A stretch of 64,000 nt of DNA from Oopsacas minuta (lineage: Eukaryota > Porifera > Hexactinellida > Lyssacinosida > Leucopsacidae): the NCBI GenBank assembly GCA_024704765.1, contig JAKMXF010000299.1, forward strand, positions 1,092,863 through 1,156,862, written 5' to 3'. The translations under genes were made by a program, and so were the position numbers. Every line of letters begins with the position of its first letter. Positions within the stretch are counted from its first letter, which is position 1. Below are positions 21,885-32,649 of the stretch, one piece after another. Below the pieces are notes generated by a model. That model saw nothing but the letters and a program-made list of their open reading frames with translations. It ran no database searches and had not been told where the DNA came from.

Positions 21885-22905
21885 GAAGGCCTTTCATTAT
21901 AATTGGATAGACCATAAATAACCGAATCTTTATAAATATTCTGTGAATTGTGACGAGTATATTCTGTCGCATAGCTACCATTATCATAATCAAATTATCT
22001 GTTAATATTTAAGCTGTTTTTATAGTATCGTAAATTGGATCGTGATCGGATTGTCTACTTGGAAAGTAGTAGGTATTCGAATTTCAGCCTAAAATCTAAC
22101 GGAAATTGGTCTTCTGATCCGAAGGTAATCTTCAATGCTGCACCTACCAGCGTTTAATTTTCGTGCCCATTCCTTTACAGTGGAATACGATAGAGCTTCC
22201 CATGATAAACGGTGACGAGGTCCTCATGTATCTGGAGTGATTTGTCACCGAGTACGGTACGAATCTTTATGTAAGTTCGTTGTTCGGTTTTGCTTGGTAT
22301 GTGTTTGGAGCCATGAATAAATTGACTCTCGAAAATAGTTAAAATTGAATGTTTGATAGATCAAGATATATAATAGCTAGAGTAAATTGCTCAACAGCAT
22401 TTAATAGGTAATCTATTGGGCTATATATCATGTAATCGAGAAGAGTTTGGCTGCTATAAACTAAGGATGGGAACTATTGAATGCCAAGTATGTTTTAGCA
22501 ATTTGAAAGTTGAATCACTGGTACCACTTATATGTCCAACGTCCTCATCATGGGATTATTACATCATCATAACGATACATAAATTCCCAAATCTTTAGAA
22601 TTATTTAACACTCAATGCATTCTCAATAACTAGAAGTCATGTTGAAGCTGAATTTTCCACAGAAATCCATATAAGGTATTTCGATAGCAATGGATAATAT
22701 ATTATATCATTTCGGCTATTTTGTCACGTAGTGTCGAGTTTTCTGCACGCGTAGCCACCACAATCACTCATAAATTTACCTGTTTAATACTCAAGCTACT
22801 TCCTAGCTAATAAGCTCACGCGCAACGAACTAATGAGCTAAGAGCGTTAGCGCAATTAAATTCTTTACGCTTTTACATTATAGTCGTCTTTTTTCAATTC
22901 TTTTT
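21885..22905. other. CCDC93 intron, 3' end, with weak R1-like pieces
   Basis: No gene was recognised. The stretches around 22480-22640 and 22680-22830 look like decayed R1 sequence (catgggattattacatcatc; gtcacgtagtgtcgagtttt). The intron ends in a pyrimidine tract and the acceptor ctttttag at 22907. Confidence 0.45.
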
Positions 22906-22907
22906 AG

Positions 22908-23595
22908 GGTATCTGATCATTTATCTCTTCATGATCAGCTGAAAAAGCAAGAAAAACAATTTAGACAGCACTGTAATGATGAAATTTATCGCTTAACATC
23001 TGTCATCAATTCGCTTCGAACCCAGGGTAAACAAGGCACTGATACCTTTTGTGTCGATATACAAAAGATATCTGAACAGAGACAATACGACCATCAAAGG
23101 TATATCAAAGTGAAAAACATATTGGCTAAAAAGACACGTGAAATATCCACGCTTCAAAGGAGGATCGATGATATTCCGAGTAGGGCTGAACTTGCTCAGT
23201 ATCAAAGACGTTTTGTGGAACTTCACAAACTGGTTTCTGCCACTCTGACAGAAACACGTCAATACTTTACTTTATATAATACGCTGAACGACACTCAGAT
23301 ATTTTTGGATAAGGAATTGCAGTTACTGAACATCCTTTACGAAAAGTTTGACACTGCCATGACTAGTCAGAGTAATAAAAATATCTACATTAAGCATTTA
23401 GTTCAATTTTTGGATGAGACTCAGTCAAACCTTGAGAAGCTTGAAATTAAGAAGAACACGAAGAAGGATATGAAGGACATACTTAATGACAATTATGTTT
23501 TGTTGCTTGACCAACAGCGCCAATATTCAAAATTAGTCAGAGATTTTGGTACTCAAATTCGACGTAATGAAGATTTACATACTGTCTTAACTTAA
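22908..23595 (+). CDS. CCDC93: CCDC93, last exon (C-terminal coiled coil)
   Basis: The exon follows the acceptor ttctttttag at 22907 in phase 2. Its first G completes the split Arg codon, then it reads VSDHLSLHDQLKKQEKQF and RQHCNDEIYRL, corresponding to the LKSQEQEFKAHCREE region of vertebrate CCDC93. Further strong matches are REISTLQRRIDDIPSRAELA, QYQRRFVELHKLVSATLTET, YFTLYNTLNDTQIFLDKELQ and DILNDNYVLLLDQQRQYSKL. The stop at 23593-23595 falls just after the family's usual end. Together with the two upstream exons this gives about 540 residues, against about 630 in vertebrates. The shortfall is mostly the missing N-terminal exon. No clear AATAAA was found in the next 150 bases. Confidence 0.95.
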
Positions 23596-23796
23596 TACGA
23601 AAATGCTCCTTTGGAGATTGTACAAACTCGCAGTAAAATGGCAGAATACTACACCCTTAACGTAGATTAATTTTTTGTAGATTATTTAACTATATATTCT
23701 TTTCGATAAAATCTGTAATTTATATTTGGAATGTAATATGTTCTCAATTTATATCTTATCAAATCTATCATCTCTCCGATACAAAGTTAATTCTAA

Positions 23797-24240
23797 GGGC
23801 AGTTTTATAAGTGACGCATACGTAGGGCATTAAGCGCTCCTCATTTTTGGAACGCGCTCTAGCTCCGCGCTTCCAGCTTGAAAAAGGAGCGACGTTCCCA
23901 CCTCCTCTCCTTACTCATAAAGATATGCACTCCAACTCCAAATCGCTGCTCCATTTCATTCTTTCAGATTTACATTAGACTTGTTTTATAAGTAATCCGA
24001 ATTGAATTGACCATTGTGAATTTGATGTGCAACGTAAAACCATTTGAATAAATAGTGAATTATTCACAAGTGTCCTAGCATCCACTTTTTATAGCAAGAA
24101 TGAATTTTGTAGAATAATGATGAAATTTGTAATTATTTGCAATTAAATAGGATCGAGCTCCTTCAAAATGGAGCACCTATCCACCTTCCGCTCCCGAATC
24201 ATATTAGATCGGGCTCCTTTAATGCTCTGTCCATAGACCC
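23797..24240. repeat. GC-richer ggagc-rich non-coding repeat
   Basis: Motifs such as gcgctcc, ggaacgcgctc, aaaggagcg, gagctcc, tggagc and gggctcc are clustered at both sides, in inverted arrangement, around an AT-rich centre. The plan suits a non-autonomous DNA transposon, but clear terminal repeats and a target duplication are not visible. Confidence 0.4.
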
Positions 24241-24598
24241 TAAAAGTGATCACATGCGAGTAATCTTATAATTGAAGTACACAGAATGGCAACATGAGCA
24301 AGTAGCTAAAAGTTTGACCACTTTATTTATTGCGTTCCTTTCTAAAAAATTGAAACCTATTGATACTTCTAGGAGACTAATGCAGCAGGTGCTAATTTTC
24401 GGCCACGTAAAATAACATCCTTGTTCTCATCCCCCAGGCCACTTCTTCAGAGCTTTACTGTACCTACGCCTATAGTGCAGTGACCTTCCTTGTAAGGGCC
24501 ATTGTAATGAGGCTGTAGGGACATCCATTCTAAGTTCGTTTTTCAAGAGTACTACGGTCCCCAACATGTATGTCTGATGTAGTTGAACTCGCCTTGTA

Positions 24599-25320
24599 TT
24601 ATTCTTTTATCCTGGAGCATAGATAATCCAGATTAGAGTTGACGTCAGAATTCACCCTATATCGGCCCTTCATTGCTTCATCTACCCATGTCTCAGTGAT
24701 AAGTCTCTTGTTATCGCTGTTGAGATTATGTAAAGGAGCAGTGGATAGTGACTTAGGCTCGACATTGTACATCATGATGAATGCAGTATATCCCATGCCA
24801 CGATTAGGGAGGCACTCCTGTAATATTGAGGGCGAAGCATCCCTCTAGATCCAATTGTCTGCAAGAGTGCATCACATGATTGTTTCACCGATTGAATCGA
24901 TCTTTCTACATGACCATCGCCTTCAGATTGATTAGACGGACTATGACGCTCTCAATCCCAAGCTTGATCAACTCCCTAACTACCTTTCCATCCACTTTGG
25001 GTCCCTGGTCGCTCACCATTATTGCTGAGGTCCATGTCTATTTACCGAGCCATAAAGCAGTTACTTGCAAATAGACTCGGCTGTTTGGTCACACATCGGA
25101 TAAATCTCTACTTATTTGGATAACAGTCATTAGTAGGAAATGTTGTTGACTATCGTTTGAACATTTCAAGGTCGCAATGTCATACGCTATTGCATATCCA
25201 GGCTTTGAACGAGTTTTACTCGCTCGAGGTGATGTACAGTAGCACGAAACGCTTGTAATGTGGAAATAGGCACTTGGATGTAAGATAACTCCCTTCAATG
25301 TGGTATCATTTTATAGGAAA
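24599..25320 (-). pseudogene. Ty3/gypsy integrase core and C-terminal fragment
   Basis: Minus-strand landmarks are a YDIATLKCS stretch (first Asp region), VSDQGPKVDGK (second Asp), GDGHVERSIQS (the Glu, one frame away) and MGYTAFIMMYNVEPKSL, which corresponds to the GYTPF-LMYGREP motif downstream of the core. Integrase joins retroelement DNA to the host chromosome. The copy is broken by several shifts and stops. Confidence 0.75.
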
Positions 25321-25439
25321 TCGAATGCTTCAATTTTTTTTCAATGGCTTATGAGGAAGTTATCACATCATAATTAATATATTAATAATGAGGTTATATT
25401 AAATTTGACCCTTTTGAACAGTATATTTTCGATTGCGTA

Positions 25440-26510
25440 ATAAATGGGATCACTCTGAGAGACCAAACGAAGGAATATATCCTAAGTTTCTTCGAAGAAG
25501 AATTTCTGAGGGAGGCGATACCTGAACCTCCGAATATACTTAGTGCATGCTTCTAGACTTTCTTCAGGCAATTCTTCAAGTCCATAACCATCGTTGAAAT
25601 TGGAAATAATTTCTGGAGTGTTCGCGAGAAGCTTATGTAACGTAGGAGTGATATTAATTCAAGGAAACTTGTCTGAAGATCATTGTATAAACCTCGAGGT
25701 ACACATGTGAGAGCTGTCCACTATCAACCAATCTACTACGATCATAAACTCTGATGATGGCTCCATGGTGTGTATGAATTACTGTTATTGATAGTTTATA
25801 ATCATGAGGGATCCAGTAAAGGAAATCCACGTCATTGTAATTCTCTTTAATTAAACATCGTCTGGCAACATTTCCAGTAGTTGAGGTCCACCCTTGTGTG
25901 AAGGGATATCAATAAGTAAATTCAACTTATCTTTGATTAAACCAGAAATAAAACATTTAGTATCTTTAATTTTTGTTGAAGTTGGAGACTACTTTGGTTT
26001 TCCTTCGTGTAAATGACTAACTAAAGATAAGAACCAGTCAAAGCAACGGGGGTATCCATGTAAAGGAGAACTTAGAACAATGTTTAACTCCAATATCGGG
26101 TGTGAGTTCTATTGAATATTTCGTTAATTTGAGCGAGAGAAATTCTTCTTCATTGACTTCTTCAAATGTGACTTTGGCTTAAATGATAAACATATTCATT
26201 AGAAACTCTTGATTGACGAGGTCCAGGCCATGAATCTGAGCGAATGTAGCTGTAGCTGTGCAGAACTGGCAACACGCATCACCAGCTCCACTAATAATCT
26301 TGGCAATTTTTCTTATCTATCTGCCAACGGAGAATCTCTACTTTAGCAGTTCCGTTGTTAAGCTCTAAACCACTTGCTTCTATTTGAGTTGCTTCTGATT
26401 TATTAACGTATTAATTAGAATTTCAATATTCTGTTCATTTTCCTGTAGAGCCAGTGTAATCGTCTCATTAAGAAAGGGGAATTTTGGTATTGCATTTTTC
26501 CAAATTAACT
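25440..26510 (-). pseudogene. Transib/RAG1-core transposase remnant (copy C)
   Basis: On the minus strand NITPTLHKLLANTPEII (25657 downwards) leads to GYGLEELPEESLEAC and a YIRRFRYRLPQKFF segment, then LVSQSDPI. These match the last catalytic block of Transib and the RAG1 core more closely than copy A does, including the conserved Glu (PEESLE) and the HK-L pattern. Further upstream (about 26285-26225) GAGDACCQFCTATATFAQIH matches the Transib Cys-x2-Cys segment. Stops interrupt the sequence. No CACARTG termini or 5-bp duplication were found. The fragment is embedded in the gypsy relic. Confidence 0.78.
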
Positions 26511-26567
26511 CATTTTCAGCATTAGAGATTGACAGCACTTTGTTAGCCAATACAATAGCATTTTTCG

Positions 26568-26900
26568 TTGATTAGTCAGGATGAGTCACTTGCTGGTAAA
26601 CACGGTTACAGCCAGATCCATCCAGTCCGCCCGAATTTCGAAGCTTCAAGTTGTTATTGTCCTCACAAGTTGCAAACTCTGACAAAATTCTTTCTACTAT
26701 ATATGTTAGATGCCTACGATATGACACACCAATACCAATACGAGAAATATTATTGGAGTAGAATACGCAAGTCAGTTAAGTAAGTGTGCAATCAATGCCT
26801 CATTTGTCCAGTAACAAAATACTTATCAGAGAAACGAACTCTTGATGTGACAGTTATATCCCATTGTTTGATTCACTACCAGAGTATTTTTGTTATTAAT
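26568..26900 (+). pseudogene. Retroelement integrase zinc-binding piece in inverted orientation
   Basis: The plus-strand translation reads KYYWSRIRKSVK, one stop, then VCNQCLICPVTK. This fits the H2C2 zinc-binding domain of Ty3/gypsy integrases (YYWP-M--DV---V--C-IC---K). The upstream His pair is uncertain. All other gypsy pieces here lie on the minus strand, so this segment is inverted relative to them. Confidence 0.6.
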
Positions 26901-26904
26901 TTAG

Positions 26905-27514
26905 GGCAGAGGAGTAAATTCCTGAGGTTTGAATCATTCCTTTATCATCATCTCGAAGTAGTACTGATCCTACTGCTGTTTTAGAAGCATCACATTCTAA
27001 GACAAATGGACATTCCAACTTATGAAATGCTAGTGATATACGATGAGAATCTTATTCCTGTTGGAGCATTTGGAAACTTTTATTACACTTCTGTCTATTC
27101 CCAAGTTACTTCTTTCCTGTAAGCTGTTCAATGGTTCAGTTTTTTCGGAATGTTTGTGGTATGTACTCTTGGTACCAAGGTAATCAATCGCAAGAATCTT
27201 AAATCATCATTTTTGCATGTGGGCTGCTTGCAGTCCTTGATTTTCCGTATTGTTCCAAGTAATGGTCTCCTTCCTGATCTAGACACCAAGTGATCTAAGA
27301 ATTCTAATTCTTCAATGCCAAATTTACAATCGTCTCCTCTCAGTTCTACATCATTTCTTTCCAAATCGCTTAGAGTTCTATCAAAATTGTCAAGGTGTTC
27401 TTCTGGGGTCCTGGCATGTTTGATGATGTCATCAACAAACGACAAAATACCCCTGGAATCTCTAAGAAAGTTGTCTAATGCTCTTTGACAGAATCCCTCT
27501 TCAGGATGCTCCAA
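26905..27514 (-). pseudogene. Ty3/gypsy reverse transcriptase and RNase H fragment
   Basis: The reverse transcriptase part has SFVDDIIKHARTPEEHLDNF, where the catalytic VDD box is kept in place of the usual YVDD or YIDD, and CKFGIEELEFLDHLVSRSG. Further along, LECDASKTAVGSVLLRDDD marks the start of RNase H with its first Asp. Frames change between the two. The fragment has no functional continuity. Confidence 0.82.
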
Positions 27515-27698
27515 TAAGCTGATGCACTAATGATGTAGACACCCTGCTATCACCCATCCTGTCAAATACATCTTTACAGTCTGGCATTGGATACGAGTCC
27601 TGATAGATTCCTTTTACAATTTTGGTGATACTCTCTGAGGGCTGTTTCGTTTATTCTTTCAAAACTGTCTTCTCGAGATGATTGTTTGGCACTGCAAT

Positions 27699-28400
27699 TT
27701 ATACTTCTAATTCATGATTAAACACTTGTCTATCTACTACATTGAGGAGTAATTCAATTTTACCACGCACCTTTACTGACTCAATACCTAGACCAAAAAC
27801 TTTGCTTTCGTGTCTGATTAGCTGTAAACCATTATTCCTTACTGTGTTAACGTCCACTACGGACGGTTTGGCACAAGTTTCAAATAATGCTTCAAACGGT
27901 ATACCAATAAATGAAGTGTTTATAAGTACTGATGTTTTATGACAGATGTGTTGTGGTGATGACACTACACTGACTTTATTTCCTATGCTCCACTTGGTCG
28001 GGTCTGAACCGGTATCTCTGGAATAGAGTAACCAGTGGCCTTTCTTCCCTCTGTGCATCGGCTATGAAATGTTGATCTGAACCACAAGATAGCAGTATCC
28101 TCTTCTAACATTATCCTTTGGTATCTAGGCCTCGACTTTGATAGTAATTATACTTAGTTTTTACCACGTTAACGCTAACAATTACTTCATTCATAGTTCT
28201 TGATTTGGTATCCTCGCTCTCCCTATCATGTTCTTTTACCTTTTCTTCGATGCTTTTGGGGCTTATTTCAGAGATTCTACCTAGGTTTCTATATCCATTA
28301 TACAATTGGATTTCCGTTTCCGGGAGTACCTGCCTTACTCGCTGCATGAAGACTCTAGCATGCTGGTTAGACATTTCATCATGGGAAGTTTGTCAAACTC
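27699..28400 (-). pseudogene. Retroelement gag/protease-like region
   Basis: Two minus-strand frames lie upstream of the reverse transcriptase in element order. In 28058-27699, the stretch FIGIPFEALFETCAKPSVVD followed by VNTVRNNGLQL resembles an aspartic protease with its DTGA box altered to ETCA. The frame at 28374-28111 has charged helices and no CCHC knuckle. The assignment rests on position and the protease resemblance. Confidence 0.5.
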
Positions 28401-28882
28401 CATAATTTCCTTTTCACGCTCTCTTGAAGTTGGAAAATAATACGCTGCATCGTAGATACATTGAGGCTTCTAGTTCTGTTTCTGATTCCTTTGGACGCTA
28501 AAAATAAAATCAAAAATTTCTCTTGCTTCCCAGTCGGTCCGGCGTAAACTTACTAGTGTTGCTTGAGATTTTGAAAACTTCACCTAAAACATTAGTTTCT
28601 GTGATGACTTTGAGATTTCCATCAGATTTGAATTATACCTAATCAGGATTGAATTGAAACAATGTACATTCGGGAAATTGTTAAATGTGCTACGCCAAAC
28701 AGTTTCATTAAATCGTGATTTATACAAAAATGTCCCACCATTCAATTCTATAGCAAGAATATGGAATTTTATACAAAATTATTATGAAATTTATAATTAC
28801 AGTAGACTCTCGCTAATCCAACATCGCCCAACGCTTTACACAAATCGTTAAATTGTCTAACATTCAAAAACATGGGCCGATA

Positions 28883-30191
28883 TACGAGGGGCACTCGAAA
28901 AGTTTTATCGTTTATATACTTATATAATAGGTATTACATATATTATGGTCACATTTTATCAAAAACTTGCCCTGACATTCTATACACCTTGTCATGCGTT
29001 TAAACCAGGTATCAAAGCACATTTTCGATTCTTCTTTGGGTATCTCCTCAATTGCTAAGAAAAGTGGCCGGTCAACTCTTCATTGCTGAAAAATCTCCTC
29101 CCACCAAGTTGATCTTTCAGCTTTGGAAATAACCAAAAATCGCAAGGGGCTAGATCTGGACTGTAGTGTGGGTGGGATAGCGTTCCGATCCTAGAATTCT
29201 CTAAAAACTCACGAGTTCTTAGTGCTGCATGTAATGAAGCATTATCGTGGTGAAGCAGGATCCCTCGGACACCTGACTTCTCACGTTGTTTTTCGATAGC
29301 ACTGAATACTTTCGAAGACATATTGTGATATACCAGTCAGCGGTAACTGTCTTCCTATCCTCAAGTACAATTGCTAAAAAAAATCCACCACGTCTAAATA
29401 AAATCGCCCACATCTGCTTTCCGACTGATCTAATTCTCCGGACCTTTGTTTGAGGTAACCACCTTCTTCGACCACTCCTTGATTGTCTCTTCGTTTCTGG
29501 ATCATAGTGGTATATCCATGTCTCATCGCCTGTGAGTATTTCAGAAACAACTCTAGAAGTTCCATTAACAAATCTTTTAAGCATAATTTTGCAAAAGTCC
29601 ACTTGGCACTTTTTCTGATCGGAGGACAAAGAATTCGGGATTCAACATGCGCATAACTTTCTAAGACCGAGCTCTTTATGTAAGATGACGTTTATACTCC
29701 CCGATGACAATTTGGTTTCATGTTCTAACTGAGCGTAAGTAACATGAGGGTCTTTTGTTACTTCGTCCAACACCAGCTCTACATTTTCGACCGTGTGTGT
29801 AATACTGGGCCTACCAGGATGGGGGACCATCTTCAAGAATAAAATTTCCATGGATAAACTCTGGGTACCATCGCTCTACTGTTCTCAAATAAGGAGCTAT
29901 ATTTGGGAAGTGCTTCTGCAAATTTTCGTGAATTTCCAAACGGCTCTTCTAAAGTTTGAACAAAATTAAAATCATCGCTCTAAAATCGCGTTTTGTGAGG
30001 TCAGATTCTGGTTGAGGAATCATACAAGCCATAGCTTTTAGAAATCAAGCAATCCGAAAAGTACAAAAGATAAACTTATGAAATTTGTTATACAGGTAAA
30101 TAATATGTGTCTAAATATATATAAAATAATTTTATTAGAAAATACTTGTGGTTTAATAACTAACGACAAAACTTTTCGAGTGCCCTTCGTG
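28883..30191 (-). mobile_element. mariner element (DD34D), decayed
   Basis: The inverted ends are tacgaggggcactcgaaaag and, from the right, cacgaagggcactcgaaaag, each running into ttttatcg or ttttgtcg. TA lies at 28881-28882 and 30192-30193. Length is 1309 bp. It differs in terminal sequence and protein from the mariner at 4107, so it is a separate subfamily. Confidence 0.92.
29055..29851 (-). pseudogene. mariner transposase, several frameshifts
   Basis: The frames in coding order are 29851-29642 (N-terminal helix-turn-helix region, VTYAQLEHETKLSSGSI), 29629-29219 (ILTGDETWIYHYDPETKRQS with the first Asp) and 29321-29055 (LLHHDNASLHAALRTREFLE with the second Asp, then HPHYSPDLAPCDFWLFPKLK with the third, 34 residues on). 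All three Asp residues survive, but at least two frame changes break the gene. Confidence 0.9.
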
Positions 30192-30409
30192 TATCTACTT
30201 CTACTGCAGACCAATATCAAATACTATATTACCCCTGTTGGACGGAATTCCCTCGTTTGTACAACTTTCGAAAGAATGGGCATCCATATTATACAGTATT
30301 TTCTCAATGCATTTTGCTATTCTGCACAATTTCACTAATCCGAACGAATTATTCTGAAATCGGCACAGTGGTGTTGGATAAGCGAAGATGTGTTAGAGAC
30401 TTAGAGTAG

Positions 30410-31590
30410 TAGGTAAATTAAGTTGATTAGGAAACCGCCGGAAGTTGATTTACCAGATATATTCATTAGATATTTAGAGCAAATTAGTAGGACTACAGAA
30501 ATTAATGGTTATAGTAGAAAATTTAGATTGAGTAAATTCCATCTAAAATAATTATTCTTGCTTGTCTTAGCAAATAAACATTATTTGGTTTAGTATTCGA
30601 GTTTACTCGTATCATAAAATCACAATTATACTCATGGCGAAAAGGATGTTAAAACCACAATAAAACCGATCCAGCAACGACCTTATCTAGGAAGCCGTAT
30701 TACCATTCCACTACTGCAAGCTGGAGAGAGGATATATAAGTGAAGGCCATCTTTATGGGCGCTATTAGTGATCTTCTCAAATTCGAAGTCGGGGAGAAAT
30801 TATCATTACAGATGTTGCCACCATATATGTAGGAGAAAACAGGAATTAGTACGTGATGGATGAAAAGGAGCACATTGAAGCGTGCTCCATATTTCCTAGA
30901 GTGAGGAGCTCTAATGCTCTGTATGCTCCTAAACTTGCCCTTGTGGGGTGTTTTGCCCCCACTCCATCTCTAAGGTACCTAACATGGCACAGTGGAGTAG
31001 TTTTTCCCTCCTCCCTGCTATATAAAACCCCTGCTCGACAATCCGATGGTTTAGTAGTTATAGCAACCAGAATTCTCCCCAAGCGACCAAAGAATTGTGA
31101 ATTTGGGCTTAGTTGTGCTAGATGGTGGCTAAGTTAGCCTTCAGAGAATTTCAATTTGTTTAGCGTTGCCTAGCATGACTCAGTTGGTAGTTTTTCATCC
31201 TACTCCATGCAAAATAGCTTGCCTAGGTGGAGAGGTTTGTAGCTCACTCTATGGTACCTAACTTGCCTAACTGTTTAGTTTTGTATCCCACTCTACGTAT
31301 ACTACTAGCTTGCCTGAGTGGGGAATGCAAGTAACCCATATTTCCTGGGGTACAAATATACCCCACAAATTTCGTGTCCCAGAAAACTTTTTGACCATGT
31401 TCGAAGGACGGTTTTCGATAGTTAAAGTGTTTGGACCATATATTCGAAGGTGTATCCCTCCCTGTCCATGCTAAATAATTGTTGTTAATCCTATATTACG
31501 AAAAGTATTCATTCTTCTCTAGTCATTTGAAGTATTTCTTATAACCTTCGAGACTCAGGTTCCCCCTGGAGTAGCAGAGTGATCCTTGTG
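30410..31590. other. Gene-free stretch with tRNA-like and tandem motifs
   Basis: No gene was recognised. A segment at about 31036-31160 (ccgatggtttagtagttata ... cccaagcgac) has a partner at about 34736-34850. From about 31170 to 31340 a loose unit built on agcttgcctaggtgg or taacttgcctaac recurs about four times. Confidence 0.4.
31036..31160 (+). repeat. SINE-like repeat with tRNA-like A-box, copy 1
   Basis: The segment ccgatggtttagtagttata resembles a tRNA-type internal promoter A-box. The following gaattgtgaattt could be a decayed B-box. The second copy at 34736-34850 shares the later part (tggctaagttagcc versus tggttaggttagcc, then aatttca and the gcg segment). A tRNA-derived SINE is plausible but not proven. 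Confidence 0.35.
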
Positions 31591-31596
31591 ACGAGA

Positions 31597-31800
31597 CAGA
31601 ATAGCCTATTGGTAGTAAATATCCAACTTCCCATTCCTCAGTAATGCATTTTCATGTGATATTTCTGAAATTATTGCGTTATGTTACAAATGACCAAATA
31701 TAGGAAAATCCACGATTACTTAAAATTGGTACTAGTTAACACGTCAAAATGTAGATAAGGATGTGAGAAATTGGATATTTACTACAAATAGGCTATTCTG
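31597..31800. mobile_element. Short palindromic MITE
   Basis: The left end is cagaatagcctattggtagt and the right end, reverse-complemented, is cagaatagcctatttgtagt, both followed by aaatatccaa. The arms cover about 40 bases each of a 204-bp unit. No clear target duplication was found. Half-copies are visible near 33240, 37730 and 46240. Confidence 0.75.
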
Positions 31801-32355
31801 ATTTGAGCTTAACTTTTAAGATTATCGAATTTTAATTGTAAATCACAAATGTGCCATCCATAGTATCCCCAGTAACTCAAGAACCAGCTAACTTCATCAT
31901 GAAACTTTTGATATTTTACAAAAAGCTATCTATAGATCACTTCATATGCTCGCATTGAAATGAAAGATGCAAGACCATTCTAGGAGGCATCAAATAATGG
32001 CATATTAAAACAAATAATTACTTACTAGCCACATATTTTCACACATTCGTGAATTTTTAGTATAAGCATAACGGTTGATAATAAATTGTTCCACATATAT
32101 GCACCGTTCCTGTAATATTGACTCTACACGTAAAATATCTTCATCTCCGACCGCATTCCTGAGCAAAATTTACAAGAGATTGGCAGGACTTATGGTAGAT
32201 TTGGCTATCCTCATGCGTATCTCTTTGTTCCCAAGCGAATTTATCTATGAGTTTGATGTTTGGATATCAGATTCAGATATAGCAATGCATTCTTCAATTT
32301 GAGTTGCATCCTTAATTTGAGGCAGTCTATCACTTCCCTGGTAGATCATGCATAC

Positions 32356-32641
32356 CAGGGCCGTAGCCAGAGCATAGTGTTAGGAGGGGCTAGGTAAACT
32401 TTAGGGAGGGCTTGGATACTTAAGATTTTTATATCTATTTTTTTGGGGTAGGCCCATACCCTAACTCCCCAAGCAACTTTGGGTGAAGATAAAATTACTT
32501 AGTTCATAAATATTCAGACGACTCTGCTATTCTATAGTTTCGCTTAGTAATCGTGTACATTGTGATATTCCAATGAACTACAAAATTTACGTAGTTAAAT
32601 TTGCTAGGGGGCTGAGCCCCCCCTTCCTAGCTACGGCCTTG
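32356..32641. mobile_element. Small MITE, hAT-like, with near-perfect 8-bp duplication
   Basis: The inverted ends are cagggccgtagccagagc and, from the right, caaggccgtagctaggaa, with ggagggg and ggggggct just inside. The flanks are atgcatac and atacatgc, six of eight identical, consistent with a mutated hAT duplication. The element is 286 bp and non-coding. Confidence 0.75.
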
Positions 32642-32649
32642 ATACATGC

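Larger units (their letters stand above)
24599..28400 (-). mobile_element. Ty3/gypsy-type retroelement relic, disrupted
   Basis: Pieces occur in the minus-strand order protease region (28058-27699), reverse transcriptase (27514-27128), RNase H (about 27060-26905), integrase core (about 25320-24880) and integrase C-terminal side (24796-24599). A gag-like frame lies at 28374-28111. Every part has stops or shifts. The segment at about 25330-26900 between RNase H and the integrase core is anomalous: its integrase zinc-finger piece is on the plus strand, and it also carries Transib sequence. Long terminal repeats were not identified. Confidence 0.8.
28799..30400. mobile_element. Possible pogo/Tigger-like MITE hosting a mariner
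   Basis: The left side reads cagtagactctcgctaatcc followed by aacatcgcccaac. The right side, reverse-complemented, reads cacatcttcgcttatccaac. The gct(a/t)atccaaca core is typical of pogo/Tigger termini. Apart from the inserted mariner, only about 290 bp remain and contain no gene. The outermost bases do not match well, so the limits are approximate. Confidence 0.45.

Noticed and set aside
30846-31137. Overlapping plus- and minus-strand frames near 31 kb as genes
   Set aside because: The frames are antisense to each other, without a domain, and cross the SINE-like repeat.
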